Source of the DNA: Vibrio diabolicus
Lineage (GTDB): Bacteria > Pseudomonadota > Gammaproteobacteria > Enterobacterales > Vibrionaceae
Direction: 5' to 3'
DNA length: 64,000 nucleotides
Assembly (NCBI GenBank): GCA_001048675.1
Contig: CCKK01000001.1
Location: forward strand, 62,001-126,000
In this document: piece after piece, positions 1 through 9,352 of the stretch
Position numbering within the stretch: the first letter of the stretch is position 1
Layout: every line of letters starts with the position of its first letter
Translations under genes and position numbers: made by a program
Notes under the pieces: generated by a model
Told to the model about the DNA's origin: nothing
Seen by the model: the letters and a program-made list of their open reading frames with translations, nothing else
Databases searched by the model: none

Positions 1-1432
1 CGAACTCATCGCCGCCAATGCGAGCCACATGCGCATTTAAGTGAAGAATATCTTGCAGACGGATAGCCAACTTAGACAGCAACTGATCACCACAAAAGTG
101 ACCCATGCTATCGTTGATGTGCTTGAAATGGTCGATATCCAGAAATAGGGTGGCAAACGTCTGTTGGTTCTTGTGCCCGGTTTCAATGTGTTGCTCAAGC
201 AAGCTAAGTAAATGTGTGCGATTAGGCAGATTCGTTAACGGATCATAAAAGGCCATGCGCTGCAGTTTTTCTTCGTGTGCTTTACGCACGGAAATATCTT
301 CAAATACACAGATGTAGTTAATGAGATGATTTTTATCGTCCATTACGGCACTAATGGTCGCTAACTGCGGGTAAATGCTGCCATCTTTCTTTCGGTTGAT
401 GAACTCGCCTTTCCATTGACCTTTGGTTTCGAGTTGATGCCACAACTGTTTATAGAAGCCTTGGTCATGATGACCTGAGCGCAGAATTCTGGGGTTCTTT
501 CCAATCACCTCTTCAGAGCGATAGCCGGTGATTTGAGTAAAGGCTGTGTTTACATCAATGATGTTGGCATTGCGATCAGTAATGACCATGCCTTCTTGTG
601 AATTATTAAAAATTTTGGACGCCAATGAGAGTTGCGTTTCGACCATTTTCCGGCGTGTGATGTTGCGCGTCATGCCCAGAATACCAATTAAGTTTCCGTC
701 ATTATCACGAACAGGAGACTTAATGGTTTCTAGCCAAGTTGGGTTATTGTTTTCATCAATTTGGCGGCATTCTTCGACGATGTTCAGCGTGCCTGTCGCC
801 ACGACCAAGTTATCGGCCTCAATGAACTTCTCTGCTCGCTCGTGGCTAAATAGTGCGAAATCATCTTTGCCGATGATCTCACTGTTGGTCTTTTGCCACG
901 CATTTTCTACGCTTCGATTGGTCATCGAATAAAGACCATCCATGCCTTTTATCCAAATATGGTCTTCAAGACAGTCGATAAACTCTTGCAGCGTCGGTAA
1001 TGGTGTGGTCGCTGTAGTTTGATGGCGTGTTCGTTCTTGCTGGTAGTGTGAGCTGACATCAAAGCTCATTCGCCCCACTAATGCACTCAGCCAAGCAGAG
1101 ACTACCGTGATTTGATCGTCAGGGTGAGTTAGCGCTAATACGGCAAACAGATCGCCATTTGGTAGCCAAATTGGACCTATGCTCAAGGTTTGCTGTCCAA
1201 AGGATGTGTGGCTTATCGTCAAGTCTGTCGGTTTAAATTGATCGGCAACTTGCACTACCACTTCGACGATAGCGCAATGATTTTGAACCGAGGTGGACAC
1301 CTCAGTTGATAGCCACTGCTGGGTATCGCTCAGAGTATAAAGTTGTCCCTGAGCTTGAGTAGCATCACAGCATTGTTGCAGAGCCTGTTGCCAGTCTGCC
1401 ATCAAAGGCGAAGGAATAGCGAAGCGAAACAT
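1..1432 (-). CDS. PAS-PAS-GGDEF diguanylate cyclase, 3' end cut by window edge
   Basis: The gene starts at ATG 1432 on the minus strand and stays open to base 1, so 477 codons are visible. The first ~130 residues match nothing I recognise. Two PAS-type sensor segments follow, roughly 145-260 and 275-390; the second contains a typical NITGYRSEE stretch. The GGDEF domain then begins with FYDPLTNLPNRTHL. The last visible residues are RIGGDEF (471-477), so the signature motif is intact and the window ends directly after it. The family makes cyclic di-GMP from two GTP in the cytoplasm. No transmembrane segment is seen, so it is probably a soluble sensor. An EAL domain beyond the edge is possible, because its GGDEF is followed by sequence I cannot see. 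The next gene upstream is a permease in the same orientation, 190 bp away. Confidence 0.85.
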   Translation of the reverse strand, partial: MFRFAIPSPLMADWQQALQQCCDATQAQGQLYTLSDTQQWLSTEVSTSVQNHCAIVEVVVQVADQFKPTDLTISHTSFGQQTLSIGPIWLPNGDLFAVLALTHPDDQITVVSAWLSALVGRMSFDVSSHYQQERTRHQTTATTPLPTLQEFIDCLEDHIWIKGMDGLYSMTNRSVENAWQKTNSEIIGKDDFALFSHERAEKFIEADNLVVATGTLNIVEECRQIDENNNPTWLETIKSPVRDNDGNLIGILGMTRNITRRKMVETQLSLASKIFNNSQEGMVITDRNANIIDVNTAFTQITGYRSEEVIGKNPRILRSGHHDQGFYKQLWHQLETKGQWKGEFINRKKDGSIYPQLATISAVMDDKNHLINYICVFEDISVRKAHEEKLQRMAFYDPLTNLPNRTHLLSLLEQHIETGHKNQQTFATLFLDIDHFKHINDSMGHFCGDQLLSKLAIRLQDILHLNAHVARIGGDEF

Positions 1433-1623
1433 AATTAATAACGTGTCCTGAAGCGCCCAAAGATAGTGGTATTAGAATCTAGCTTAAGCTATTGGGCCGT
1501 GTTGGTATCGTATCCAACGCTTAGGTAATTCCCAGCAGCGTAAGGCGCTTTCTATCATTAAACTGTTAGCTATATCTCTTTTTTATCCAACTCATTGCAT
1601 CGTTTATTGAGGTTTTTTGTTCA

Positions 1624-2532
1624 TCATTGAGAAGTGCTCATGGCTTTGGTTTTTTTACCCCACGATACTTGTTGGACCACTAATCCACTGATGATCAGTA
1701 TTAAACCAATCAAGGTTGATGGATGAATTTCTTCACCAATGATGGTTGCCAATAGCATCAGTGAGATGAATGGCGAAGCAAAGATCAGATTACTGATGCG
1801 GGCTGTGTTTTGCGTCGATTTGAGGGCGCTTAGCCATAGGACGAAAGTAATCCCCATTTCAAATAGCCCGACATACGTCACCGCTGCCCAGCCTTTAATT
1901 GAGATTGCCTGCCAGCTCGCACCTTCATAAATACTTAAACCAATGGCAAATGGAATAGCGACCAAAAAACCAAGTAATACACCAACCACAGGGTCGGCCT
2001 TATTTTTGGTGTTTAAAATCCAGTAACCAGCCCACAACAGTGTCGATAACAGCGCCAGTCCCACGCCCAACGGGCTCTCGAATTGCATGCCGAGAACATT
2101 GCCCTGCGTGGCAATCACAATCACGCCTACATAGCTAAAACCGCAAGCGAGCCAATCTTTAGCACGGATCTTCTGCCCTAAGAAAACAGCAGCCATTAGC
2201 GTCAAGGTAATGGCCCAGCTGTAGTTGATCGCTTGGGCTTGGGATGCAGGCAGCAAGTCATACGCTTTAAAGAGAATGACGTAATACGCCAAGGGGTTAA
2301 TCAACCCAAGCAGTAGGTAATACCAAGGATTTGAGAGGAAGGTGGCACTTAACTGGCCCAACTTGCCTTGCACACCACAGATTATCGTCAGCGCAATCGC
2401 AGAGACGATACTGGCAATGCACAGCATTTGGATTGGCGTAAATTCTGCCAACGTGAGTTTAAATGCGGTTGCAACGGTAGACCAAAGTAATACTGCTGAG
2501 AGCCCAAATCCTAGGGCGCGACGCTCGTTCAT
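1624..2532 (-). CDS. DMT-superfamily (EamA) permease
   Basis: This is a 302-residue, very hydrophobic protein with about ten predicted membrane helices arranged as two repeated five-helix halves, the usual EamA plan and length. The first half begins near residue 5 (LGFGLSAVLLWSTVATAFK) and the second near residue 155. The motif NPLAYYVILFKAYDLLPASQ in the first half is typical of the family. Members export or import amino acids, nucleobases or other small metabolites across the inner membrane; the substrate cannot be read from sequence. It is a single gene reading away from rmuC, with about 170 bp between the divergent starts. YedA/RhaT-like relatives are alternatives at family level. Confidence 0.85.
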   Translation of the reverse strand: MNERRALGFGLSAVLLWSTVATAFKLTLAEFTPIQMLCIASIVSAIALTIICGVQGKLGQLSATFLSNPWYYLLLGLINPLAYYVILFKAYDLLPASQAQAINYSWAITLTLMAAVFLGQKIRAKDWLACGFSYVGVIVIATQGNVLGMQFESPLGVGLALLSTLLWAGYWILNTKNKADPVVGVLLGFLVAIPFAIGLSIYEGASWQAISIKGWAAVTYVGLFEMGITFVLWLSALKSTQNTARISNLIFASPFISLMLLATIIGEEIHPSTLIGLILIISGLVVQQVSWGKKTKAMSTSQ

Positions 2533-2700
2533 GATGCCTCTGCGTGATGATGTGCCGCTCGGTCTGGTTCATTTGAGCGGAAGAAAGAATATTATAGGAA
2601 GGCCTAGTGTATGCGAGGATTTTTCATCCAACAAACTGGACATTTATCCAGTGTCTAAATACCATTGTTATAGATACAAAACACAGGCTAACTCGCTATT

Positions 2701-4233
2701 ATGCAATGGATTCTTGAGTACCAATCTCTCATTCTCTCTTCTCTTTGCGCTGCCACGCTTAGTGGTGTCGCCGTCGGTTGGTGGGTGAAACAACGTTTTA
2801 TCACCCAAACTCAGCTTCTCGAACAACAACTTGTTTCAGAAAAGCAGCTTCACCAACAGCAGCTTGAACAGGTTAAACAAAGCCTTGCTGATGCCCAGCA
2901 AGAGTTGGATGAATTAGATGATGAGCGCGATAAAGCTGCGTTTGAAGTACGCCAAACACACGGAAAGCTGATGGCCGCAATGGAAAAACTGCGTTACTTC
3001 GAGGCTGTAAAGCAAGAGCGCCAGCAATACTTTGATGAGCTTGGTCAGATGCGTGAGCACAAATCACGTCTAGAAACGCAACTACGTGAGCAGCAAGCAC
3101 GTCATGAGCAAATCAACCAAGCCAATGCCGAAAAACTGCAAATTCTAGAGCAAGCGGAAGCACGTCTGAAACAGCAATTTGAGCACTTGGCCAACCAATT
3201 GTTTGAAGAAAAAACCGCGAAGGTCGACTTGCAAAACCGTCAGAGTTTGGAAGGTTTGTTGTCACCGCTCCGAGAGCAGCTAGAAGGATTCAAAAAGCAC
3301 GTTAATGACAGCTTTAGCCAAGAAGCTAAAGAGCGCCATACCTTAGTGCATGAGCTCAAAAACCTGCAACGTTTGAATGAGCAAATGACGCGAGAAGCGG
3401 TTAATTTGACCCAAGCGTTGAAAGGGGACAACAAGCAGCAAGGTAATTGGGGTGAAGTGGTGCTCGCTAGGGTGCTTGCCGAGTCTGGCTTACGTGAAGG
3501 GCACGAATATCAGACTCAGGTGAATTTGCAAAATGAAGCAGGCAAGCGCTACCAACCTGATGTGATTGTTCATCTCCCACAAAACAAACAAGTGGTTGTG
3601 GATTCCAAAATGGCGCTGGTCGCCTATGAGCGCTATTTCAACGCCGAAACTGATGCCGAGCGAGACCAGGCTTTGAGTGCGCACTTAGCCGCACTGCGTG
3701 CGCACATTAAGGGTTTAAGCATGAAGGACTACCACAAACTCAAAGGTATTCAGAGTTTGGACTATGTGCTGATGTTTATTCCGGTTGAGCCTGCGTTCCA
3801 AGTTGCGATTCAAGCCGATCCAAGCTTGATCAAAGACGCGATGGAGCAAAACATCATTTTGGTGAGCCCAACAACGTTGCTGGTGGCACTGCGCACCATT
3901 GATAATCTATGGCGCAATGAACGCCAGAATGAAAACGCCAAAATGATTGCGCAGCGCGCGACAAAACTCTACGACAAATTACGATTGTTTGTGGACGACA
4001 TGGAAGGGCTCGGCGGTGCGCTGGATAAGGCGAATCAAAGCTATCAAGGCGCAATGAACAAGCTTGCCACAGGGCGCGGGAATGTGATTCGTCAAGCCGA
4101 AAGCTTTAAGCATCTTGGGGTTGAAATCAAACGACCAATTTCTTCTGACCTCGCACAGTTAGCGCAGAGTGATTCATTTTCAGAAAATGACCCGTTAGTA
4201 GAAAGACATCCGGCTGAGGATAAAGTAAACTAA
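2701..4233 (+). CDS. rmuC: DNA recombination protein RmuC
   Basis: The 510-residue product has one N-terminal membrane helix (about residues 8-28), a long glutamine- and glutamate-rich coiled coil (about 35-190) and a C-terminal RmuC domain (about 220-470) of the PD-(D/E)XK nuclease-like type. The predicted catalytic strand VVVDSKMALVAY lies near residue 300. RmuC limits inversions at short inverted repeats in E. coli; its exact substrate is not settled. Length and domain order are normal for the family. A hairpin terminator overlaps its stop codon, separating it from ubiE. Confidence 0.93.
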   Translation: MQWILEYQSLILSSLCAATLSGVAVGWWVKQRFITQTQLLEQQLVSEKQLHQQQLEQVKQSLADAQQELDELDDERDKAAFEVRQTHGKLMAAMEKLRYFEAVKQERQQYFDELGQMREHKSRLETQLREQQARHEQINQANAEKLQILEQAEARLKQQFEHLANQLFEEKTAKVDLQNRQSLEGLLSPLREQLEGFKKHVNDSFSQEAKERHTLVHELKNLQRLNEQMTREAVNLTQALKGDNKQQGNWGEVVLARVLAESGLREGHEYQTQVNLQNEAGKRYQPDVIVHLPQNKQVVVDSKMALVAYERYFNAETDAERDQALSAHLAALRAHIKGLSMKDYHKLKGIQSLDYVLMFIPVEPAFQVAIQADPSLIKDAMEQNIILVSPTTLLVALRTIDNLWRNERQNENAKMIAQRATKLYDKLRLFVDDMEGLGGALDKANQSYQGAMNKLATGRGNVIRQAESFKHLGVEIKRPISSDLAQLAQSDSFSENDPLVERHPAEDKVN

Positions 4234-4264
4234 TCGCCCGCAGTGCAGTGGGCGATTTTATTTG
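4232..4264 (+). terminator. Rho-independent terminator after rmuC
   Basis: A ten-base stem at 4232-4241 (AATCGCCCGC) pairs with 4249-4258 (GTGGGCGATT) with one wobble or mismatch, followed by TTATTTG. It starts within the rmuC stop codon region and lies 50 bp before ubiE. Confidence 0.75.
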
Positions 4265-4311
4265 TCAGCAAACGCCCCGCAGAGAGAAAGCGCTGCCTAA
4301 GAGGAATTAGA

Positions 4312-5091
4312 ATGACGGACACAAGTTTGCAATCCAATACAGCGTTAGAGAATGAAACCACTCACTTTGGTTTCTCTACAGTGGCAAAAGACGAAAAAGT
4401 GACTAAGGTTGCCGAAGTATTCCACTCCGTGGCAACAAAATACGACATCATGAATGACCTGATGTCTGGTGGTATTCACCGCCTTTGGAAGCGCTTCACA
4501 ATCGATTGTAGTGGCGCTCGCCCTGGCCAACGTATTCTTGACCTAGGTGGTGGTACGGGTGATTTAACGGCGAAATTCTCGCGTATTGTTGGTGATGAAG
4601 GCCATGTCATCCTTGCCGATATCAATAACTCAATGCTTAACGTTGGTCGCGATAAACTGCGTGACAACGGTATTGTGGGTAACGTGCATTACGTTCAAGC
4701 CAACGCAGAAGAACTGCCGTTCCCTGATGATTATTTTGATGTCATCACCATCAGTTTTTGTTTGCGTAATGTGACTGACAAAGACAAAGCGCTTCGTTCA
4801 ATGTTCCGCGTACTGAAGCCAGGCGGCCGTCTATTGGTGTTGGAATTTTCAAAACCAGTGCTAGAGCCGTTATCGAAAGTATACGACGCATATTCATTCC
4901 ACTTGTTGCCGAGAATCGGTGAGCTAGTTGCGAATGACTCAGAGAGTTACCGCTACCTAGCGGAGTCAATCCGTATGCATCCAGACCAAGAAACGCTGGA
5001 AGGCATGATGCAAGACGCAGGTTTTGAAAACACCAAATACTACAACTTAACTGGTGGTATTGTGGCTTTGCATCGCGGTTATAAATTCTAA
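4312..5091 (+). CDS. ubiE: Ubiquinone/menaquinone C-methyltransferase UbiE
   Basis: UbiE is the SAM-dependent enzyme that C-methylates the benzoquinol ring in ubiquinone synthesis and converts demethylmenaquinol to menaquinol. The 259-residue product carries SAM motif I as DLGGGTGDL (about 77-85) and the family signature [13 protein letters not shown]. An upstream in-frame start at 4243 exists, but ATG 4312 has the AGAGGAATTAGA ribosome site and gives the standard length and N terminus. It heads the run ubiE-ubiJ-ubiB-tatABC, with only 11 bp before ubiJ, so the genes are probably co-transcribed. Confidence 0.96.
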   Translation: MTDTSLQSNTALENETTHFGFSTVAKDEKVTKVAEVFHSVATKYDIMNDLMSGGIHRLWKRFTIDCSGARPGQRILDLGGGTGDLTAKFSRIVGDEGHVILADINNSMLNVGRDKLRDNGIVGNVHYVQANAEELPFPDDYFDVITISFCLRNVTDKDKALRSMFRVLKPGGRLLVLEFSKPVLEPLSKVYDAYSFHLLPRIGELVANDSESYRYLAESIRMHPDQETLEGMMQDAGFENTKYYNLTGGIVALHRGYKF

Positions 5092-5102
5092 GGGTTAACG
5101 GC

Positions 5103-5739
5103 ATGCCATTTGAACCACTTATCACCGCTGTGATTGAAACGTCACTGAATACTCTGATCAAAGACGACCCTGCATTGGGCCGTCGTTTAGCGCGTCTAAA
5201 AGGTCAAGTTATTCAAGTTCACCTGAAAGAGATCAATAAAACACTGACGTTCGTTTTTAGTCAGCAAATTGATGTGCTCGGTCATTACGAAGGGCAGCCT
5301 AACTGCTACTTATCGCTCAACTTGAGCGTGTTGCCAGAGCTGCGTGACCAGGCCAACATCACTCGCCTTATTAAACAAGATAAACTTGAACTTGAAGGCG
5401 ATATTCAATTGGCGCAGAAATTCTCTCAGTTGATGGTGGATTGCAAACCAGATGTTGAAGAGTGGTTGTCTCGCGTAACTGGCGATGTCGCCGCACATAC
5501 CTTTGTGCAAGGTTCAAAAAACAATCGGCAACTTCCTCGCATCTCAAGCAGAGAAACACCAGCGTCATCTTGCGCAAGTAGTGACTGAAGAATGGAAGTT
5601 GGCACCTGCTCCTCTAGAAGTGGCGTATTTTTGCGACCAGGTTGATGAGGTTCGCAGCCAAGCTTCTCGCGTTGAAGCACGCTTGACTGCTTTGCTGAAT
5701 AAGCTGGATGCAGATAAGCCGGCATTGGAGAAACCATGA
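5103..5739 (+). pseudogene. ubiJ: UbiJ, ubiquinone biosynthesis accessory factor, frame broken by one extra base
   Basis: UbiJ carries an SCP2 lipid-binding domain and helps organise the aerobic ubiquinone-synthesis complex. The frame from ATG 5103 gives a normal SCP2 domain up to TFVQGS (about residue 138). After the six-A run at 5516-5521 it drifts into meaningless sequence and stops at 5588. The next frame resumes the expected sequence at once (TIGNFLASQAEKHQRHLAQ) and ends at 5739. Removing one A restores a protein of about 211 residues, close to the family length. The stop overlaps the ubiB start (ATGA). A homopolymer sequencing error is likelier than true inactivation, because both halves are otherwise perfect. 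Confidence 0.88.
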
Positions 5740-7371
5740 CGCCAGCAGAACTAAAGCGTTTATACCACATCGCCAAAGTACAACTGGAATACGGCTTAGA
5801 TGAGCTGCTTCCCGATCACCAACTGACCAAAGCTCCGTTATTACTGCGCAAAAGCCTGTTCTGGATTAAGAACAAGCATCCAGAAAAACCACTCGGTGAG
5901 CGCCTGCGTTTAGCGTTGCAAGAGCTGGGACCAGTTTGGATTAAGTTCGGTCAGATGATGTCAACGCGCCGTGACTTATTTCCTCCGCACATTGCTGATC
6001 CCCTGGCTTTGCTTCAAGACCAAGTGGCGCCATTTGATGGTGAGCTAGCAAAAAAGACAGATGGAGCAGGCATTAGGTGGCCCGTTAGAAAACTGGTTTA
6101 CCGAGTTTGATATCAAACCACTGGCGTCTGCGTCGATTGCTCAGGTGCATACTGCGCGTTTAAAAGACTCTAACCAAGAAGTGGTATTAAAGGTTATCCG
6201 CCCAGATATTCGCCCGGTCATTGATTCAGATCTAAAACTGATGCACCGAATGGCGCGTATAGTCGCCGGAGCGATGCCTGAAGCACGTCGTTTGAAACCG
6301 GTTGAAGTTGTACGTGAGTACGAGAAAACATTGCTTGATGAACTCGACTTACGACGTGAAGCGGCGAATGCCATTCAGTTGCGCCGCAACTTTGAAGGCA
6401 GCGAAGAATTGTATGTTCCTGAAGTTTTTCCTGACTTCAGTAATGAAACTGTCATGGTTTCTGAGCGAATATATGGCATTCAAGTCTCTGATATTGATGG
6501 CTTGAAAGCAAATGGCACCAATATGAAATTGCTCGCGGAGCGCGGCGTGAGTGTGTTCTTCACTCAGGTGTTCCGAGACAGCTTCTTCCATGCTGATATG
6601 CATCCGGGGAACGTGTTCGTCAAACCAGAACACCCAGAGAACCCAATGTGGATCGGGCTAGATTGCGGAATCGTTGGTACACTTAATAGTGAAGACAAGC
6701 GTTATCTGGCGGAAAACTTCCTGGCGTTTTTCAATCGAGACTACCGCCGAGTGGCGGAGTTACATGTGGACTCAGGATGGGTGCCTGCCGATACCAATGT
6801 CGATGAGTTTGAGTTCGCGATTCGCATTGTGTGTGAGCCTATTTTTGCTAAGCCACTGTGCGAAATCTCCTTTGGTCATGTGCTGTTGAATTTGTTCAAC
6901 ACGGCACGTCGGTTCAACATGGAGGTTCAGCCACAGCTTGTATTGCTGCAAAAAACGCTGCTGTACGTGGAAGGTCTTGGTAGGCAGCTGTACCCTCAGC
7001 TTGATTTGTGGGAGACCGCAAAACCATTCCTTGAAGAATGGATGATGAATCAAGTTGGGCCGCAAGCTTTGGTGAATTCGATTAAAGATCGCGCGCCATT
7101 TTGGGCGGAGAAGCTACCGGAACTGCCAGAGCTGCTTTACGATAGCCTGAAACAAGGTAAAGCGATGAACCAACGAATGGATCAGCTTTACCAAGGGTAT
7201 CGTCAGAGCAAGCGCCAGCAGGCGACAGGAAAGTTTTTATTTGGCGTTGGCGCCACTTTAGTCGTATGCTCGGCAATATTGGTGAACAATGCTTTTGAGC
7301 AGCTTTCGTTGGCCAGCGGTATCGCAGGTGTCACATTTTGGCTGCTTAGTTGGCGAGCTTATCGTCAATAG
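5736..7371 (+). pseudogene. ubiB: UbiB, ubiquinone biosynthesis kinase-like ATPase, frame broken by one extra base
   Basis: UbiB is a membrane-associated protein-kinase-like ATPase needed for ubiquinone production. The first frame (5736-6110) contains the KxGQ-type motif [11 protein letters not shown]. The second frame (from about 6056) contains the alanine-rich loop [30 protein letters not shown] and LDCGIVG, and ends with two hydrophobic helices ([17 protein letters not shown] and a following one). The frames meet at a six-A run, 6050-6055; removing one A gives [16 protein letters not shown], the expected join, and a protein of about 544 residues. All catalytic motifs are intact across the two frames. 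It overlaps ubiJ by four bases and precedes tatA by 52 bp. A sequencing error is the most likely cause. Confidence 0.9.
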
Positions 7372-7423
7372 ACGTTAAACTCTTGAAATATTTTTGTTTA
7401 TTTAAAGACCCGAGGTAAAGAGA

Positions 7424-7669
7424 ATGGGTGGTATCAGTGTTTGGCAACTTCTAATCATTGCTGTAATTGTTGTATTGCTATTCGGAACTAAGAAACTACG
7501 CGGTATCGGTGGCGATCTGGGTGGTGCCGTTAAGGGCTTCAAAAAAGCGATGAGCGAAGATGAACCTGCGAAAAATGACAAAGACGCAGACTTCGAACCA
7601 AAAAGTCTAGAAGAGCAGCAGAAAAAAGAAGCTGCTCCTGAAACGAAAAAAGACAAAGAGCAGGCGTAA
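7424..7669 (+). CDS. tatA: Sec-independent (Tat) translocase subunit TatA
   Basis: TatA multimerises to form the protein-conducting element of the twin-arginine exporter in the inner membrane, moving folded proteins. The 81-residue product has the expected membrane helix near the N terminus ([15 protein letters not shown]), the hinge [14 protein letters not shown], an amphipathic helix ([10 protein letters not shown]) and a charged, lysine-rich tail. Start ATG 7424 follows AGGTAAAGAGA. tatB begins 3 bp after the stop. Confidence 0.96.
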   Translation: MGGISVWQLLIIAVIVVLLFGTKKLRGIGGDLGGAVKGFKKAMSEDEPAKNDKDADFEPKSLEEQQKKEAAPETKKDKEQA

Positions 7670-7672
7670 AAC

Positions 7673-8071
7673 GTGTTTGATATCGGTTTTTGGGAACTGG
7701 TATTAATATCTGTTGTTGGTCTGGTCGTTCTTGGGCCGGAGCGTTTGCCTCATGCTATTCGCAGCGTGTCTCGCTTTATCGGTGCCGCTAAGAGTATGGC
7801 AAATAGCGTCAAAGACGAATTGTCACACGAGCTGAAAGTCCAAGAGCTGCAAGAAAACTTGCGCAAAGCAGAGCAAATGGGGATGGATGATTTGTCCCCT
7901 GAGTTGAAATCTTCAGTCGAAGAATTGAAGAAGGCAGCGCAATCTGTAAATCGTCCTTACGCAAAGAACACCGATTCAGAGGCTGAGCCTGTAAAAACAG
8001 AGCCAGTAGCAGAAAAGGTAGAGAAAGCGGAAGAGAGCAAGGTTACAGCGGCAGATAAGAAAGCCGAATAG
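7673..8071 (+). CDS. tatB: Tat translocase subunit TatB
   Basis: TatB pairs with TatC to form the receptor for twin-arginine signal peptides. The 132-residue protein starts at GTG 7673 ([20 protein letters not shown] as translated), with the TatB-type GPERLP hinge and the [20 protein letters not shown] amphipathic helix. The rest is a charged coiled segment, and the tail after residue 100 is an E/K/A/V-rich low-complexity stretch. It lies 3 bp after tatA, and a hairpin separates it from tatC. Confidence 0.95.
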   Translation: MFDIGFWELVLISVVGLVVLGPERLPHAIRSVSRFIGAAKSMANSVKDELSHELKVQELQENLRKAEQMGMDDLSPELKSSVEELKKAAQSVNRPYAKNTDSEAEPVKTEPVAEKVEKAEESKVTAADKKAE

Positions 8072-8078
8072 TCTCATT

Positions 8079-8115
8079 AGGAGGAGCTACTAGTGATTGG
8101 TAGCTCCTTTTTGAT
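8079..8115 (+). terminator. Hairpin with T-tract between tatB and tatC (possible attenuator)
   Basis: AGGAGCTAC (from 8081) pairs with GTAGCTCCT, followed by TTTTTG. It has the shape of an intrinsic terminator yet lies inside an operon whose three products work together, 25 bp before tatC. It may set the TatAB:TatC ratio by partial termination, or sit over the tatC leader. Confidence 0.6.
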
Positions 8116-8139
8116 CTGGTTTTTAATAAGAGGTTTGCC

Positions 8140-8892
8140 ATGTCTACCGTCGAGCAGACACAACCTTTAATTAGTCATTTGTTGGAGCTTCGCAACCGAC
8201 TACTGCGCTCAATTTTGGCAGTGTTGGTGGTGTTTGTCGGACTAATTTATTTCTCTAACCACATTTACGAGTTTGTTTCCGCACCTTTAGTAGAGCGTCT
8301 ACCTGAAGGCGCGACCATGATTGCTACGGATGTGGCTTCACCCTTTTTCACGCCACTGAAGTTGACGTTAATCGCTTCGGTATTTATTGCGGTGCCGTTT
8401 ATTTTGTATCAAGTTTGGGCCTTTGTTGCTCCTGGCTTATACAAACATGAGCGTCGTTTGATCATGCCGTTGCTGTTTTCCAGCTCACTGCTGTTTTATT
8501 GCGGTGTGGCATTTGCGTATTTTGTGGTGTTTCCACTGGTGTTTGGCTTCTTTACTGCTATCTCATTGGGTGGTGTAGAGTTTGCGACCGACATTTCTAG
8601 CTATCTCGATTTTGTCCTGGCGCTATTTATGGCGTTTGGCATCGCGTTTGAGGTGCCTGTTGCGATCATTTTGTTGTGTTGGACTGGTGCCACCACTCCA
8701 GAAGATCTAAGACAGAAACGTCCTTATATTATAGTGGCTGCGTTTGTCGTTGGTATGGTATTAACACCGCCAGACATGATCTCACAAACCTTACTCGCCA
8801 TTCCGATGTGCTTACTGTTTGAAGTCGGTTTATTCTTTGCGCGTTTTTATACGCGTCGAGGCGAAGAGGCAGAAGCGGAAACCGAAGAATAA
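8140..8892 (+). CDS. tatC: Tat translocase subunit TatC
   Basis: TatC is the polytopic core that binds the twin-arginine motif of exported proteins. The 250-residue protein has six membrane helices and the family N-terminal signature [17 protein letters not shown], with the conserved glutamate. The loop motif SPFFTPLKL and [10 protein letters not shown] are also typical. The tail is short and acidic. It follows tatA and tatB and ends before a strong terminator. Confidence 0.97.
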   Translation: MSTVEQTQPLISHLLELRNRLLRSILAVLVVFVGLIYFSNHIYEFVSAPLVERLPEGATMIATDVASPFFTPLKLTLIASVFIAVPFILYQVWAFVAPGLYKHERRLIMPLLFSSSLLFYCGVAFAYFVVFPLVFGFFTAISLGGVEFATDISSYLDFVLALFMAFGIAFEVPVAIILLCWTGATTPEDLRQKRPYIIVAAFVVGMVLTPPDMISQTLLAIPMCLLFEVGLFFARFYTRRGEEAEAETEE

Positions 8893-8909
8893 GTTTACTG
8901 TAGATGTAA

Positions 8910-8938
8910 AAAGCGGCTCAACTGAGCCGCTTTTTTTG
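8910..8938 (+). terminator. Terminator of the tat operon
   Basis: AGCGGCTCA (8912-8920) pairs perfectly with TGAGCCGCT (8923-8931), followed by a run of seven T. Confidence 0.88.
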
Positions 8939-8962
8939 CGGTTGGTTTGTTTCTTGGGCTAA

Positions 8963-9097
8963 TTACTTAACTTTCATGACGTAACCACACTTTGTGCATA
9001 CGTATACTTCCTTGATGCCCAGCAGCTTTTGAAAAAAACTGCGCGGTACGCGTTGTAAGTAAGCACCATGTGTACACACTTCAACTTCCATATTCAT
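8963..9097 (-). CDS. 44-residue CxH...CxxC small protein (hypothetical)
   Basis: A short minus-strand ORF runs from ATG 9097 to TAA 8963 and encodes 44 residues with C8, H10, C34 and C37. The C-terminal VYVCTKCGYVMKV is a typical zinc-ribbon knuckle, and CTH near the N terminus could supply the other two ligands. The middle (LQRVPRSFFQKLLGIKE) is basic and amphipathic. The ribosome site is weak (AAAACAGC before the ATG); ATG 9091 is an alternative start. It converges on tatC, and their 3' ends are 70 bp apart. I do not recognise a named family. The metal-ligand spacing argues that the ORF is real. The 255 bp upstream of it, to tatD, hold no other gene. Confidence 0.6.
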   Translation of the reverse strand: MNMEVEVCTHGAYLQRVPRSFFQKLLGIKEVYVCTKCGYVMKVK

Positions 9098-9308
9098 GCT
9101 GTTTTACATTTGTGCTAATTAATGGGCATAAAGCAGTATAGAAAAAGAATATGTCTAATTGTCGACAGTTTTGCAAAACAGACGAAGTAAAGTGGCGATA
9201 TGAGAGGTAAGTAGAGTTGCTAGTTAATTATTATGTTTATCAATAGCTTTGTGTGGGTTGTTCTATTATTTCAATAGGTTGAATCATTCATTCAATAGTT
9301 TAGGTAAT

Positions 9309-9340
9309 AAAAAAGCGACGTTGATTTCGTCGCTTTTTTC
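9309..9340 (-). terminator. Terminator after tatD (works in both directions)
   Basis: AAAAAAGCGACG (9309-9320) pairs with CGTCGCTTTTTT (9328-9339). With A and T runs on either side it can stop transcription on both strands; it sits 13 bp past the tatD stop. Confidence 0.82.
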
Positions 9341-9352
9341 AATTTTCGTGAA

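Noticed and set aside
6050..6056. A-AAA-AAG slippery heptamer in ubiB as a programmed -1 frameshift
   Set aside because: The correct downstream frame requires skipping one base (+1 or -2), not the -1 slip that this motif promotes, and UbiB is not known to be frameshifted.
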